Assembly (NCBI RefSeq): GCF_039541875.1 | Contig: NZ_BAABHB010000001.1 | Coordinates: 62,001 to 126,000 of the forward strand | Source: Nibrella viscosa | Lineage (GTDB): Bacteria; Bacteroidota; Bacteroidia; Cytophagales; Spirosomataceae | Direction: 5' to 3' | Length of the DNA stretch: 64,000 bases | In this document: in pieces, positions 53,815 through 62,948 of the stretch | Position numbering within the stretch: position 1 is the stretch's first letter | Layout of the letters: every line of letters starts with the position of its first letter | Program-made: the position numbers and the translations under genes | Notes under the pieces: model-generated | Databases searched by the model: none | What the model saw: the letters and a program-made list of their open reading frames with translations, nothing else | Told to the model about the DNA's origin: nothing

Positions 53815-54064
53815 TCCCTGGCGCTACAGAACGCTATCCTCTCCAGCTCTTTCTACTTAGCCAGCTTAGCAGAACTAGAAATAATCTGCTTATCGATCTG
53901 ATTATCAATACACTATAAATCGTCCTAATAATTGTCCGGGTACTATTTCCAGCTACTAAACAAGTTTACATTATGTTCAGACATGTCAGGCCGCAGCCAT
54001 CAGGCGCGTTGCCCGGCCCTTTTACTATATTCTTTTAGTACCGTTTCCTCAAATCCAATTTATC

Positions 54065-54775
54065 ATGAAAAAGCTTATCATCATCTTCCTCTTACCTGTT
54101 CTTATTGTATCGGCCCATGCCCAGACCCTACCCACGGCCGACGAGGTTATTAACAAATACATTGCGGCCCTCGGCGGCAAAAAAGCGCTGATGAAGGTCA
54201 ACAATGTGACCTCCCAGGGCTTGTTGCAGTTTGATAACTCCCCGGCGCAAATGCAGATAACCTTAAAGCGTAAAATGCCCGCTAAGGCATTGACTCTAAT
54301 TACGGGCGACAACGACCAACTTCTTTATAAAAATGTAATTAATGGTACCAATGTGGTCGAGATTACCCAGCAGGGAACTACCCGGCAAAACGAACAGGCT
54401 GCCCGACTTTCATTGATGTATAACCGTCTTTTTCCGGAGCTAGTGTTCAAAGAACAGGGTATTAAATCAACCCTTGTCGGCAAGGAGCAGATCGACGGTC
54501 AAGACGCTTACAAGGTAACGAGTACCTTTGCCGATGGCACCCCCTTGTGGATAAGCTATTACGATGTGGCAACCGGCCTGAAAGTACAGAATGTCATCAA
54601 GTGGGATCAGAGCCGTACCGCAACGCTCAAGTCTAGCGATTACCGAACGGTAAACGGGGTAAAGATCCCATTTAGTTCAACGTATCAGGAAAACGGCGGT
54701 GGAGTGTCAATGACTAAAATGACCTCTGTGCTGGTCAACAAAGGGATCAGCGATGCTGAGTTCAACGTGCAGTAA
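54065..54775 (+). CDS. LolA-like outer-membrane lipoprotein-sorting domain protein
   Basis: A 236-residue secreted protein (signal peptide ending VSAHAQ). PTADEVINKYIAALGGKKAL and NVTSQGLLQFDNSPAQMQIT are the start of a LolA/LppX-like half-barrel, continued by KMPAKALTLITGDNDQLLY, DGQDAYKVTSTFADGTPLWI and NGVKIPFSSTYQENGGGVSM, ending LVNKGISDAEFNVQ. The family often carries lipids or lipoproteins; in Bacteroidota many single-domain members sit next to metallopeptidases. A degenerate copy of its last codons lies at 56131-56175 beyond the acyltransferase gene. Confidence 0.8.
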   Translation: MKKLIIIFLLPVLIVSAHAQTLPTADEVINKYIAALGGKKALMKVNNVTSQGLLQFDNSPAQMQITLKRKMPAKALTLITGDNDQLLYKNVINGTNVVEITQQGTTRQNEQAARLSLMYNRLFPELVFKEQGIKSTLVGKEQIDGQDAYKVTSTFADGTPLWISYYDVATGLKVQNVIKWDQSRTATLKSSDYRTVNGVKIPFSSTYQENGGGVSMTKMTSVLVNKGISDAEFNVQ

Positions 54776-54873
54776 CTGATCTTCGAAAAAAATGGGGCGG
54801 GTACTGGCACCGGTCCCACGTCTTCAAGATCACTATGTTGGTCATTCTTTCCAACTCATTCCTTTAATCTACT

Positions 54874-56085
54874 GTGAAATCAACTATACCTTACCTCACC
54901 ACCCTGACACCGCTGCGGGGCATAGCCGCTTTGCTGGTCGTTATATTCCATTCTAATTTGCTGTTATCCTCCTTTGTGAACCCGGAACAAACCCTTTTTG
55001 TGAAGAACGGCTGGCTTTGGGTCGATTTTTTCTTTGTGCTCAGCGGCTTTGTGCTGGCTCACGCTTACGGACCTTCCTTCCAGCAGCAGGTTACCTGGAG
55101 AAGCTACAACAGATATCTACTGGCCCGCTTTGCGAGGGTGTATCCATTACACTTTGTAACGCTTTGGGCTGCTGCGGCCGTCATTCTGGTGATCCGCTCT
55201 ATGGCCGACGCTATGCCAGACGGAACGTTACCTTATATGCAAGATCTGAAAGCGATTCCGGCTTCGCTTTTCCTAGTGCAGTCGCTACACCTGTATGACT
55301 GGCCTATGCTCAATACGCCATCGTGGTCGCTGAGTACGGAGTGGTGGGTGTATATGCTATTTCCCCTATTGGTAGGGCCTTTCTTCCGCCTGGGTGGGCT
55401 AGGCAAAGTACTCACGATGGCCGGTATCGTCGGCTTGTATCTGGGCCTGATGTACTACATTGTGCCCCATTTTGGCAATCGATTTTACACGAAACCTGGT
55501 GAATTGAATCCGCCCAGTATTAATACCATGGCCGACTGGGGGTTAATCCGCTGTCTGGCGGGCTTTCTACTTGGTATGTTCTGTTACGAACTCTACCGCA
55601 GCCGTTGGGCGGCTGACCTGCTCAAAAGTGGCTGGGCGTTTCTGCTGTTTGCGGTCGGCGTTTGCGTAGCGATGCATTTCGGTATTCACCAACTCCTGAT
55701 TGTGGCTTTGTTCCCCTTCGTTATCCTGACCGCGGCCTATAACCACGACTTCGTCAAACGACTTTTAGATACCTGGCCTTTACAGCGACTGGGTGACTGG
55801 TCGTTCTCCATCTATATGGTGCATATGCCCCTCATTTATACCCTGTGGACCATTATAATTTTACCCCAAAACCGCAAAATGTTTTTTAGCTTCCAAGCTC
55901 TTATGGCAGCCAAGCGCCCACCAGGTGAGCTGATGTGTCTGCTGCTGGTTGGGCTGACGCTGGCCGTGGCTGCCCTGACGTATCGATATGTGGAGGTCCC
56001 GGCCCGCAACTACATCAATAACCGGTTTGGATATCGGCGAGAGAAGGCCCCTGTAGATTCAGCCGTAACGGAAGTGAGCCAATAA
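54874..56085 (+). CDS. Acyltransferase 3 family membrane protein
   Basis: A 403-residue protein with GTG start and about ten membrane segments. The acyltransferase 3 signature is complete: LTPLRGIAALLVVIFHSNLL with the catalytic His at ~28, WVDFFFVLSGFVLAHAY, then RFARVYPLHFVTLWAA with the RxxR-like basic motif, and NTPSWSLSTEWWVYMLFPLL. These enzymes transfer acyl groups, often acetyl, to sugars on the cell surface or to lipids. The particular substrate cannot be read. It sits between the LolA-like gene and a remnant of a second copy of that gene's 3' end. Confidence 0.88.
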   Translation: MKSTIPYLTTLTPLRGIAALLVVIFHSNLLLSSFVNPEQTLFVKNGWLWVDFFFVLSGFVLAHAYGPSFQQQVTWRSYNRYLLARFARVYPLHFVTLWAAAAVILVIRSMADAMPDGTLPYMQDLKAIPASLFLVQSLHLYDWPMLNTPSWSLSTEWWVYMLFPLLVGPFFRLGGLGKVLTMAGIVGLYLGLMYYIVPHFGNRFYTKPGELNPPSINTMADWGLIRCLAGFLLGMFCYELYRSRWAADLLKSGWAFLLFAVGVCVAMHFGIHQLLIVALFPFVILTAAYNHDFVKRLLDTWPLQRLGDWSFSIYMVHMPLIYTLWTIIILPQNRKMFFSFQALMAAKRPPGELMCLLLVGLTLAVAALTYRYVEVPARNYINNRFGYRREKAPVDSAVTEVSQ

Positions 56086-56130
56086 TCCCTCTGCAACTTC
56101 CAATTAGTTTAACCATTTATAAACCCGGTA

Positions 56131-56175
56131 CAGATCAACAAAGGCATCAGCGACACCGACTTTAATGTGCAGTAA
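56131..56175 (+). pseudogene. Remnant of the 3' end of a LolA-like gene
   Basis: The codons read QINKGISDTDFNVQ and then TAA, close to the end of the LolA-like gene at 54065-54775 (LVNKGISDAEFNVQ). The bases after the stop are also alike in both copies (CTrATCT... then an A-run). The frame fails upstream of ~56113. This is a 3' fragment of a duplicated gene, left on the far side of the acyltransferase gene. Confidence 0.75.
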
Positions 56176-56202
56176 AAACAGCTAATCTCGTAGAAAAAAC
56201 TT

Positions 56203-56262
56203 CCGCTCGTCCTCGACTTTGTCGAGATACGGGCGAGACTCGCGGGCGAGCAAAGCGGGCAA
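56203..56262. repeat. Palindromic intergenic repeat, copy F
   Basis: CGCTCGTCCTCGAC-TTT-GTCGAG followed by ATACGGGCGAG and CGCGGGCGAG. It lies between the LolA remnant and the SDR remnant. Confidence 0.75.
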
Positions 56263-56278
56263 ATCACTCTTTCACTCT

Positions 56279-56427
56279 TTATTTCCCCGCCAGCCTTTTC
56301 AGCAGTTGCCAATAGCCGACCGGCAGAGAGCGTTCCAGCACGGAGACCACGTTGGCGTCGTTGCCGACCAGGGGCCAATGTCGCTACCGGCTCCAGTAAT
56401 CACGGCTACTCTGTCTTTTACCTGCAT
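56279..56427 (-). pseudogene. SDR gene with most of the coding region deleted
   Basis: Minus strand from ATG 56427 reads MQVKDRVAVITGAGSDIG, the N-terminal cofactor motif of a short-chain dehydrogenase, then frame is lost. In another frame the last ~31 codons read LVGNDANVVSVLERSLPVGY and WQLLKRLAGK followed by TAA at 56281-56279, which is the C-terminal end of the SDRs that accompany EthA-type monooxygenases. About 230 residues between are missing and the 149-base total is not a multiple of three. It starts three bases after the monooxygenase stop, so it was the second gene of that operon. Confidence 0.8.
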
Positions 56428-56430
56428 GGT

Positions 56431-57909
56431 CTAGGCTGATTTCCGTTGAAACTGCAATACCCCATCGGCAATGCGACCAAATCGGGTAGCGAACATATCG
56501 ACGAGATAGCTCTGGTACACCCGCCAGGGGCGTTTGGCTCCCTGCTTAGGCAGCACATTGCCGGCCCGCTGAATATAGCCCGAATTCAGGTTGAGGAAGG
56601 GCTCTTCGGACATGACGTTCTGTTTGGCGGGGATCACCACATCATACCCGTGCCGGTCCATGTAGTTCAGCAGCTTACAGGTATAGTTTGCTGTCAGATC
56701 CACCTTCAGCGTCCAGGAGGCATTGGTGTAGCCAAAGGCGTAGACCAGGTTGGGTACATCGCTCACCATCATGCCCTTATAAATCATCACGTCCTTCGTC
56801 TGCACGGGCTTGCCGTTTACGCTGATGCTCACGCCCCCCATTAATCGGAGTTGCAGCCCGGTGGCCAGCACGATAATATCGGCCGGCAGTTCGTCGCCGG
56901 ATTTCAGCCTGATTCCGCTTTCGGTGAAATGCGAGATTTCGTCCGTAACCACCGACGCTTTACCGCTGCTGATACTCGTGAAAAGGTCGCCGTCCGGCAC
57001 AACACACAGGCGCTGGTCCCAGGGGTTGTAGCTGGGGCTAAAATGCTGCTCAACGGGAAAGCCGGGCGGCAGTTGTCTGGCGGCTCCCTTCATGATGAGC
57101 TTTTTTGTTTGCCGGGGAAACTGCCTGGAGAGCGCAAACATAATCATGCTCAGGCTGAGGTTCATCCACCGCGTAAAGCGGTAAGCCCACCGTTCGGGCA
57201 GTACTTTTTTCAGGTTGACAAACAGTGCGTTGCGGTTGGGCATCGTCATGATATAGGTCGGCGACCGTTGCAGCATGGTCACATGGCCGGCCCCCTGTTC
57301 GGCCAGGGTCGGCACCAGGGTCACGGCCGTGGCTCCGCTGCCCACTACCACTACCCGTTTTCCGCGATAGTCGAGATCCTCCGGCCAGAACTGCGGTATC
57401 ACCAACTGGCCTTTAAAGGTTTCTTCTCCGGCAAAATGCGGCCTGTAGGCCTCGTCGTAGTTGTAATAGCCGCTGCACATACAGAGGAAACGGCACTGTA
57501 GTTCCTCCACGCCACCGGGATGCTGTACGCGCAGCGTCCAGGTCCTGGTCGCGGCCGACCAGTTGGCTGCGAGCAGTTTGTGCCCAAAGCGGATGTGTTT
57601 GTCAAGTCCGTTTTCGTCGGCGGTTTCTTTCAGGTAGCTCAGAATGCTGCTGCCGTCGGACAGCGACTGCGGGTTTTGCCAGGGCTTGAAGCGATAGCCG
57701 AAGGTAAACATATCGGAGTCGGACCGAATGCCCGGATACCGGAACAGCGACCATGTTCCGCCCAGCGTTTGCCGCGCTTCCAGAATCGCAAACTGCTTGC
57801 CGGGGCATTTTTTCCGCAGCCAGTACGCCATTCCGATACCGGAAATACCGGCCCCCACGATAAGTACATCGAGTACGGTTTCGTCGTGGGGAAATTGGGT
57901 AGTACGCAT
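56431..57909 (-). CDS. EthA-type FAD-dependent monooxygenase
   Basis: A 492-residue flavoprotein of the Baeyer-Villiger/EthA group. FAD binding: DVLIVGAGISGIGMAYWLRK (GxGxxG near residue 18). The fingerprint FAGEETFKGQLVIPQFWPED lies just before the second Rossmann motif RVVVVGSGATAVTLVP. Substrate-side landmarks are WSLFRYPGIRSDSDMFTFGY and IVLATGLQLRL. These enzymes insert oxygen into ketones or S-oxidise thioamides with NADPH. A cytoplasmic enzyme. The operon once continued with an SDR, now deleted. Confidence 0.9.
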   Translation of the reverse strand: MRTTQFPHDETVLDVLIVGAGISGIGMAYWLRKKCPGKQFAILEARQTLGGTWSLFRYPGIRSDSDMFTFGYRFKPWQNPQSLSDGSSILSYLKETADENGLDKHIRFGHKLLAANWSAATRTWTLRVQHPGGVEELQCRFLCMCSGYYNYDEAYRPHFAGEETFKGQLVIPQFWPEDLDYRGKRVVVVGSGATAVTLVPTLAEQGAGHVTMLQRSPTYIMTMPNRNALFVNLKKVLPERWAYRFTRWMNLSLSMIMFALSRQFPRQTKKLIMKGAARQLPPGFPVEQHFSPSYNPWDQRLCVVPDGDLFTSISSGKASVVTDEISHFTESGIRLKSGDELPADIIVLATGLQLRLMGGVSISVNGKPVQTKDVMIYKGMMVSDVPNLVYAFGYTNASWTLKVDLTANYTCKLLNYMDRHGYDVVIPAKQNVMSEEPFLNLNSGYIQRAGNVLPKQGAKRPWRVYQSYLVDMFATRFGRIADGVLQFQRKSA

Positions 57910-57931
57910 GAACTAAAGCCGCATTATCTAA

Positions 57932-60900
57932 TTAATGGCTGATGACAAAGGTGTAGGTGCCCGAAACCAGCGGCAGCACCACCTGTCCATTCTCCTGTTT
58001 CATGCCTTTCCACTGCGCAATGGATTTACCGCTTTCTTTCACCTGCGCAAGGCTGCTGGCCGGCAGGTAGAGGGTAGCGGTGGTATTGGCCGGAACCGTA
58101 GTTTTGTACGTCCACTTGTTACCGGTTTTTGCCCATTCAGAGTTGATACGGCCGTATATCGAATCGTAATATCCTTTGGCGAAGGTGATTTTGCCGTCGG
58201 GGTCGGGCGTGGGTTTCAGCACGAATTCCTTGAATCCGGCGATTTGCGGGTTCCGCTGAATACCCAGCGAGTAGTTGTACATCCAGGCTGCTACCGCCCC
58301 AAACGAGTAGTGGTTGAAGGAGTTCATGCTGTTGTTGCCGCCAAAGCCGTTCTCGACGGTATACGAATTGAGCCGCTCCCAGATGGAGGTAGCCCCATTC
58401 ACAACCGAGTACAGCCACGACGGGTAATCTTTCTGCTGCAACAACCGATACGCCAGCGCATGATTGCCGTTCTCAGAAAGCGCATCGCTGATGGAGGCCG
58501 TACCGATGAAGCCGGTCATCAGCGAATATTCCGGCCGTTCCACACCCCCATCGTCTTTGTTTTTCCGCTGAATCGCTTCGGTCAGGTACTTCACCGCAAA
58601 GGGTTTGTTTTCGTCGCTGAACACCCCCAACGCCAGCGGAATGGCATACGAGGCCTGCGTATCAATCAATTGTCCCTTATCGGATTTCTGCTCTCCCTGC
58701 TGCGCGTTAGGTGGCCCCATAGTGGCAGTTTTCAGACCAGATTTTACCGTCCGGTAGGTGTCCTTGTCGACGTAAATGGTGTTGAAGGCGGTCTTGATTT
58801 CCTGCTGGCGCTTGCTGAACTGGCCGGCATCGTCGGTTTTGCCCAGCACGGCGGCAACCTGGCTCATGATACCCAGGTCGTAGGCGAAGTAGGCCATCCA
58901 GAACAGGGTATTATCGTTTTTGTTGTTTTCCGGGCTCAGCCAGTCGCCCAGTGGTCCCTCGTTCAGGATGCCGGTCTCTTTGTCGACTTTGCTCTCCAGG
59001 AACTGAATGTACCGCTTCATGGCGTCGTAATGTTCCTTAAGCACCTGCACATCGCCGTACTGCCGGTAGGTCTCCCAGGCCACTACAATACCCGCGCTGC
59101 CCCAGAGCGTACCGCCGAAGCCACCACCCATCGGTGCTACATCGGTAAACCGGCCGCTTTCGGCCTGTACATCGCGCATGGCCAGCAGGTGCCGGCGCAG
59201 GAACAAATCGGCATCGGTCAGGTAAGTAGCACTTTTGGAGAATACCGAGATGTCGCCACTCCAGCCCATGCGCTCGTTACGGGCGGGCGTATCGGTCGGA
59301 ATCGACAGGAAATTACTCCGCAATGACCAGGTGATGTTCTGCCAGAGCTTGTTGACCAGTTCGTTCGACGTCTCGTAACTTGACGCTAAATCCGAAATAG
59401 AGCTAATCACTAATCCCTTGACGTTGCCGACGGGAATAGCCTGTTCGATGCCCGTCACTTCCAGATACCGGTAGCCGTGGAAGGTAAAGCGGGGCTGGAT
59501 GGTCTCCGGGCCGCGGTCGGCATTACCACCTTTCAGTACGTACGTATCCTGCGTGAGGGCGGCCCGGATGTTTTCCATCATCACCATGCCTTCGTTGCCT
59601 TTGTAGTCGGGCAGGTTGGGGTATTTCACCTCGGCGTACCGCATCGTTAAAACCTGACCCCTTTTCCCGTTTGTAATCTGAATCTGCGGCACGCCCACCA
59701 TGTTCTGCCCCATGTCGTACACGAATACCCCCGGCCGGACTTCCTCGACGTTACGGGCGGTCAGGGTCTTGACAATGGTAGGGTTATCACCCATCTGACC
59801 AACGAGCTTGAAATCTTTATAGTCGAAGGTAGTTTTGCGGCCCTGGGCGTCGGTAAACGTACCCATGTAGGCAGTGCCTTCCAGCGGTACTTCTACGGCC
59901 GGTTTCCAGCTACTATCGTTGTAATTGGCCAGCGACCAGCCGTTGACGGCAGGTTCTTTGGTAGCGTCATAGACTTCCCCCTGGAAAAACGAGCCGTAGC
60001 GAATCGGTCCGTCGGTGAACAGCTTCCACTGCGCTGGATTAGAGACAACTGCCTGCTCTGTACCATCGGCATAGGTAATGACGAGTTTGCTCAGGAGCGA
60101 TTGGCGGTCGCCGAAGTAGTTCCAGCTTTCGCCACTGAAGGTAATGTTGCCGCTCCACCAGCCTTCGCTCATCCAGGCACCTATGGCGTTACGCTGCCCC
60201 TGTTTTACGGAGTTCGTTACGTCGTAAGTCTGGTACATGTGGTGCTTGTTGTACTGGGTCAGGCCGGGGTTGAAGTAGTCGTTGCTGACACGGCTGCCAT
60301 TGAGGTACATCTCGTAGATACCCCGGGCGGTGACGTACATCCGCGCTTTGGCAATTGGTTTGGCCTGCGTGGTAAAGACCGTCCGCAGCATGGGTGCGGC
60401 ATTGGTGCTCGGGTTCGCCGTAATCAAAGCTCCGCCTTTTACCACGTACTGCCCGTTGGCAACCGTAAGCCGAGGGGCTTTAAAGATCCCCTGATAACCG
60501 GACTTTGTTAGATTTTCGGTAAAAAGGGTATTCGACGGGAAACGATAATTTTTTATGGTAACGTCGGAAAAATACGCGACCTGATTGTCCGGCACCTTAA
60601 AGCCGATGTCGGCCAGCATCGGAAAACTGATGTAGTTGTTGCCGCTGCCAACCGGGTTGAGGTTAAATCCTCTGGGGCCGAAACGGGACGGTGTTGCCGG
60701 CGCATTCTTGTCTTTCAGCCGGTTGCTATCCTGATTGCCGTCGACAAAGAAATCGAACAAGCCGAAGTTACACTCGACCAGCACGTTGTGCTTCTGGTAC
60801 TTGTTGGCATTATTAATCAAGAATTGTGGAATATCGAAGCTTTTAAACGGCACATCCGCCTTGTCATCTTTGGTGTAGCCGACCCGGTAGACATTCAGTT

Positions 60901-61564
60901 TGGCGAGGCCATCCGGCGCATCACTCACGTTGGCAATATCCAGTTCCAGCGCAATATAGCTCTGATTCGGTCCGTTCTCCCGACCCATCAGGTTCAGGCT
61001 TTTGTTCATCAGCCGACGGTCATTGGCCCCAAACACAAAAGAAGCTCTGGTACTGTTGGAGGCTTTGTCCAACTGAACGCCGTACTGGAATTTAAACACC
61101 GACAGGTAGTGGGAATAAAATACCAGGTCCTCGTCACTGCCGCCAATCCACCGGGCACCCGACCAGGCCGACACGGAAGGATTCATTAGTCCCGTTTCAA
61201 ACCAGGAGGAGGCCGTATTTGTCTTTCCCTGATTATCCCAAACCGTCACTTTCCAGGTATAGCGGGTGGTGGGTTGCAGGGCATTACCGGCGTACTCAAT
61301 ACCGTGCGCAAGGGCGGATTTTACCCGTTTGGTGTCCCAGACCACCTGGTTCTTAGAGTCCGTTACCACAAGTTGATATGCCTGCTGGGCGTAACCACGC
61401 TGGTTGTCGAGCGCCTTCATCTGCCAGGAAAAATGCGGATTTGGCACATCAATGCCTAGGGGTGTTTTCTGGTAATCGACTTTCAGGTTTTCCAGCGTGA
61501 CACCGGCCAGTAAGTGCCCGAGGATAAACAGACTGGTCAGGCAGGTAAGAATAAATCGTTTCAT
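57932..61564 (-). CDS. GH78-type alpha-L-rhamnosidase
   Basis: A 1210-residue secreted enzyme. Start 61564 (MKRFILTCLTSLFILGHLLA) gives a signal peptide. The N-terminal domain LENLKVDYQKTPLGIDVPNP is the bacterial rhamnosidase N domain, and FETGLMNPSVSAWSGARWIG follows. The catalytic (alpha/alpha)6 barrel carries SIPTDTPARNERMGWSGDIS near residue 760, with the D-x(4)-E signature of GH78, then GRFTDVAPMGGGFGGTLWGS and WLSPENNKNDNTLFWMAYFA. A C-terminal beta domain ends in YTFVISH. GH78 removes alpha-L-rhamnose from pectic and flavonoid glycosides. It shares a 71-bp upstream region with the GH106 gene 20 kb away. Confidence 0.92.
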   Translation of the reverse strand: MKRFILTCLTSLFILGHLLAGVTLENLKVDYQKTPLGIDVPNPHFSWQMKALDNQRGYAQQAYQLVVTDSKNQVVWDTKRVKSALAHGIEYAGNALQPTTRYTWKVTVWDNQGKTNTASSWFETGLMNPSVSAWSGARWIGGSDEDLVFYSHYLSVFKFQYGVQLDKASNSTRASFVFGANDRRLMNKSLNLMGRENGPNQSYIALELDIANVSDAPDGLAKLNVYRVGYTKDDKADVPFKSFDIPQFLINNANKYQKHNVLVECNFGLFDFFVDGNQDSNRLKDKNAPATPSRFGPRGFNLNPVGSGNNYISFPMLADIGFKVPDNQVAYFSDVTIKNYRFPSNTLFTENLTKSGYQGIFKAPRLTVANGQYVVKGGALITANPSTNAAPMLRTVFTTQAKPIAKARMYVTARGIYEMYLNGSRVSNDYFNPGLTQYNKHHMYQTYDVTNSVKQGQRNAIGAWMSEGWWSGNITFSGESWNYFGDRQSLLSKLVITYADGTEQAVVSNPAQWKLFTDGPIRYGSFFQGEVYDATKEPAVNGWSLANYNDSSWKPAVEVPLEGTAYMGTFTDAQGRKTTFDYKDFKLVGQMGDNPTIVKTLTARNVEEVRPGVFVYDMGQNMVGVPQIQITNGKRGQVLTMRYAEVKYPNLPDYKGNEGMVMMENIRAALTQDTYVLKGGNADRGPETIQPRFTFHGYRYLEVTGIEQAIPVGNVKGLVISSISDLASSYETSNELVNKLWQNITWSLRSNFLSIPTDTPARNERMGWSGDISVFSKSATYLTDADLFLRRHLLAMRDVQAESGRFTDVAPMGGGFGGTLWGSAGIVVAWETYRQYGDVQVLKEHYDAMKRYIQFLESKVDKETGILNEGPLGDWLSPENNKNDNTLFWMAYFAYDLGIMSQVAAVLGKTDDAGQFSKRQQEIKTAFNTIYVDKDTYRTVKSGLKTATMGPPNAQQGEQKSDKGQLIDTQASYAIPLALGVFSDENKPFAVKYLTEAIQRKNKDDGGVERPEYSLMTGFIGTASISDALSENGNHALAYRLLQQKDYPSWLYSVVNGATSIWERLNSYTVENGFGGNNSMNSFNHYSFGAVAAWMYNYSLGIQRNPQIAGFKEFVLKPTPDPDGKITFAKGYYDSIYGRINSEWAKTGNKWTYKTTVPANTTATLYLPASSLAQVKESGKSIAQWKGMKQENGQVVLPLVSGTYTFVISH

Positions 61565-61662
61565 AAACAAAGATGATATTTCTTCAGTAGGGTTACGCAG
61601 TTGCTCAATAGGCCGTACGTACAGTACTGGTTTCTGCAAATAGGCGACAGGTACATTGAGCC

Positions 61663-61733
61663 ATTCTACAAAAATATTGCACTATAGTGAGTATATCCTT
61701 GTCGGTATTGAGAATTTGTTTGCACATTTTGAG
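61663..61733 (-). promoter_or_regulatory. Shared rhamnosidase promoter/operator, GH78 copy
   Basis: Same 71-bp layout as in front of the GH106 gene: CTCAA at 61733-61729 and again 21 bp later at 61712-61708, TGCAAACAA between, AAGG, 15 variable bases, TGCAATAT and the -7 box TATTTTTG (61676-61669). The gene starts 99 bp further. The rest of 61565-61868 shows nothing else clear apart from the -7 box of the alcohol dehydrogenase gene. Confidence 0.75.
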
Positions 61734-61804
61734 CAGTTGCATTTTAAATGGGGCTGGTTTTGTCGTCATGGATGATCGGGCGAGTTAATTAGCTAAAACT
61801 GTGG

Positions 61805-61812
61805 TACTTTTG
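61805..61812 (+). promoter_or_regulatory. Candidate -7 box TACTTTTG
   Basis: Exact TAnnTTTG match 56 bases before the alcohol dehydrogenase ATG, divergent from the rhamnosidase promoter. Confidence 0.5.
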
Positions 61813-61868
61813 TCTGTTTGTTGATGAAGTAACCTACACTCCGGCAGTTGCCTGGAGACCCACTCAGT

Positions 61869-62873
61869 ATGAAGGCGGCATTTCTTCTGTCTCCCGGCAC
61901 TATTCATTTTTCAGACGTACCTATACCGGAACCGGGGTATGGCGAGGTCCGCGTCAGATTGAAACAGGTAGGCATTTGTGGTTCCGATGTGCATCTGTTT
62001 GAAGGCCACCGCTTGCTAGACAAACCCAATATCATCGGACACGAAGGGTTAGGCTATATTGAGGCCATTGGGGCCGGCGTTCAGGGGCGAAGGCCCGGCG
62101 AGCGAGTGGTGGTCGAGCCGAATATACCCTGCCGGCAATGCCGCTTTTGTTTGACCGGACGGGGTACGATCTGCCTCAACAAGCGGGTAATCGGGCTGAA
62201 CGAACCGGGCTGTTTTGCGGAATACGTGGTAATACCCGCTGCTTTTTGCTGGGCTGTTCCGGATGCTGTCTCAGATGCCGATGCGGTTACCATTGAACCG
62301 ATGGCTGTGGCCTTACATGCGCTACTGGCGTCGGGTGCCAAACCGGGGGATACAATTGCCGTCATTGGCCTGGGTGCCATTGGCCTGTTGTTGACTCATT
62401 TGGGGCTGGCGCTCGGCTACCGGGTATTTGTCACCGAGATCAACGCAGCGAAAGTGCAGATGGCTGTCGATTTAGGGGCAGAGGCTGTCTGCCCGCCGAC
62501 CGCGCAGGGCGAGATACTAGCGCGGACGTGGTTAGCCAACGACGTTTGTGCCGTGTTTGAATGTGCCGGAACAAGTCTAACGGCTACCCTGGCCGCTGCC
62601 GCTGCTCCCCGTGGATCGGCTATTGTGCTGGTTGGCCTAGCCGAAAAAGCAGCCTCATTTACGCCGTTGAAAATAGCCAGAGAAGGTATTACCCTTATTC
62701 CTTCGATTATCTACGATCATCCATTTGATTTTAAACGTACCCTCCGGCTCATTGAAAGCCGTATAATTCAGCCGGGCTTCATTATTTCGCAGCAGCGTTC
62801 GTTCGATGAGTTGTCGTCCGCACTGGTAACGGCTGCCCAGGGAAATGACAGCAAAATTCTGATCAACATCTGA
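61869..62873 (+). CDS. Zinc-dependent alcohol/polyol dehydrogenase
   Basis: A 334-residue medium-chain dehydrogenase (start ATG 61869, MKAAFLLSPGTIHFSD). Catalytic zinc ligands: Cys of QVGICGSDVHLFEG, His/Glu of NIIGHEGLGYIE. The four-cysteine structural zinc site is in NIPCRQCRFCLTGRGTICLN. The NAD(P) motif is AVIGLGAIGLLLTHLGLALG. It resembles sorbitol, L-idonate and threonine dehydrogenase-like enzymes; the true substrate is uncertain. It is divergent from the GH78 gene; a role in rhamnose or alcohol catabolism is only suggested by position. Confidence 0.88.
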   Translation: MKAAFLLSPGTIHFSDVPIPEPGYGEVRVRLKQVGICGSDVHLFEGHRLLDKPNIIGHEGLGYIEAIGAGVQGRRPGERVVVEPNIPCRQCRFCLTGRGTICLNKRVIGLNEPGCFAEYVVIPAAFCWAVPDAVSDADAVTIEPMAVALHALLASGAKPGDTIAVIGLGAIGLLLTHLGLALGYRVFVTEINAAKVQMAVDLGAEAVCPPTAQGEILARTWLANDVCAVFECAGTSLTATLAAAAAPRGSAIVLVGLAEKAASFTPLKIAREGITLIPSIIYDHPFDFKRTLRLIESRIIQPGFIISQQRSFDELSSALVTAAQGNDSKILINI

Positions 62874-62934
62874 CCTGATTGTGCCCGGTTTAGGATGATG
62901 AGAAGACAAGGGTCAGGTATAAGCGGCTAATGAT

Positions 62935-62942
62935 TACTTTTG
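62935..62942 (+). promoter_or_regulatory. Candidate -7 box TACTTTTG close to the SDR start
   Basis: Exact TAnnTTTG match whose last base is 6 bases before the SDR ATG at 62949. If used, the transcript would begin at or near the ATG and be nearly leaderless. Confidence 0.4.
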
Positions 62943-62948
62943 TGGGCT

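Noticed and set aside
53815..54064. Small RNA or further gene in the 250-bp gap before the LolA-like gene
   Set aside because: AT-rich with no stable hairpin, frame or consensus promoter that I could support.
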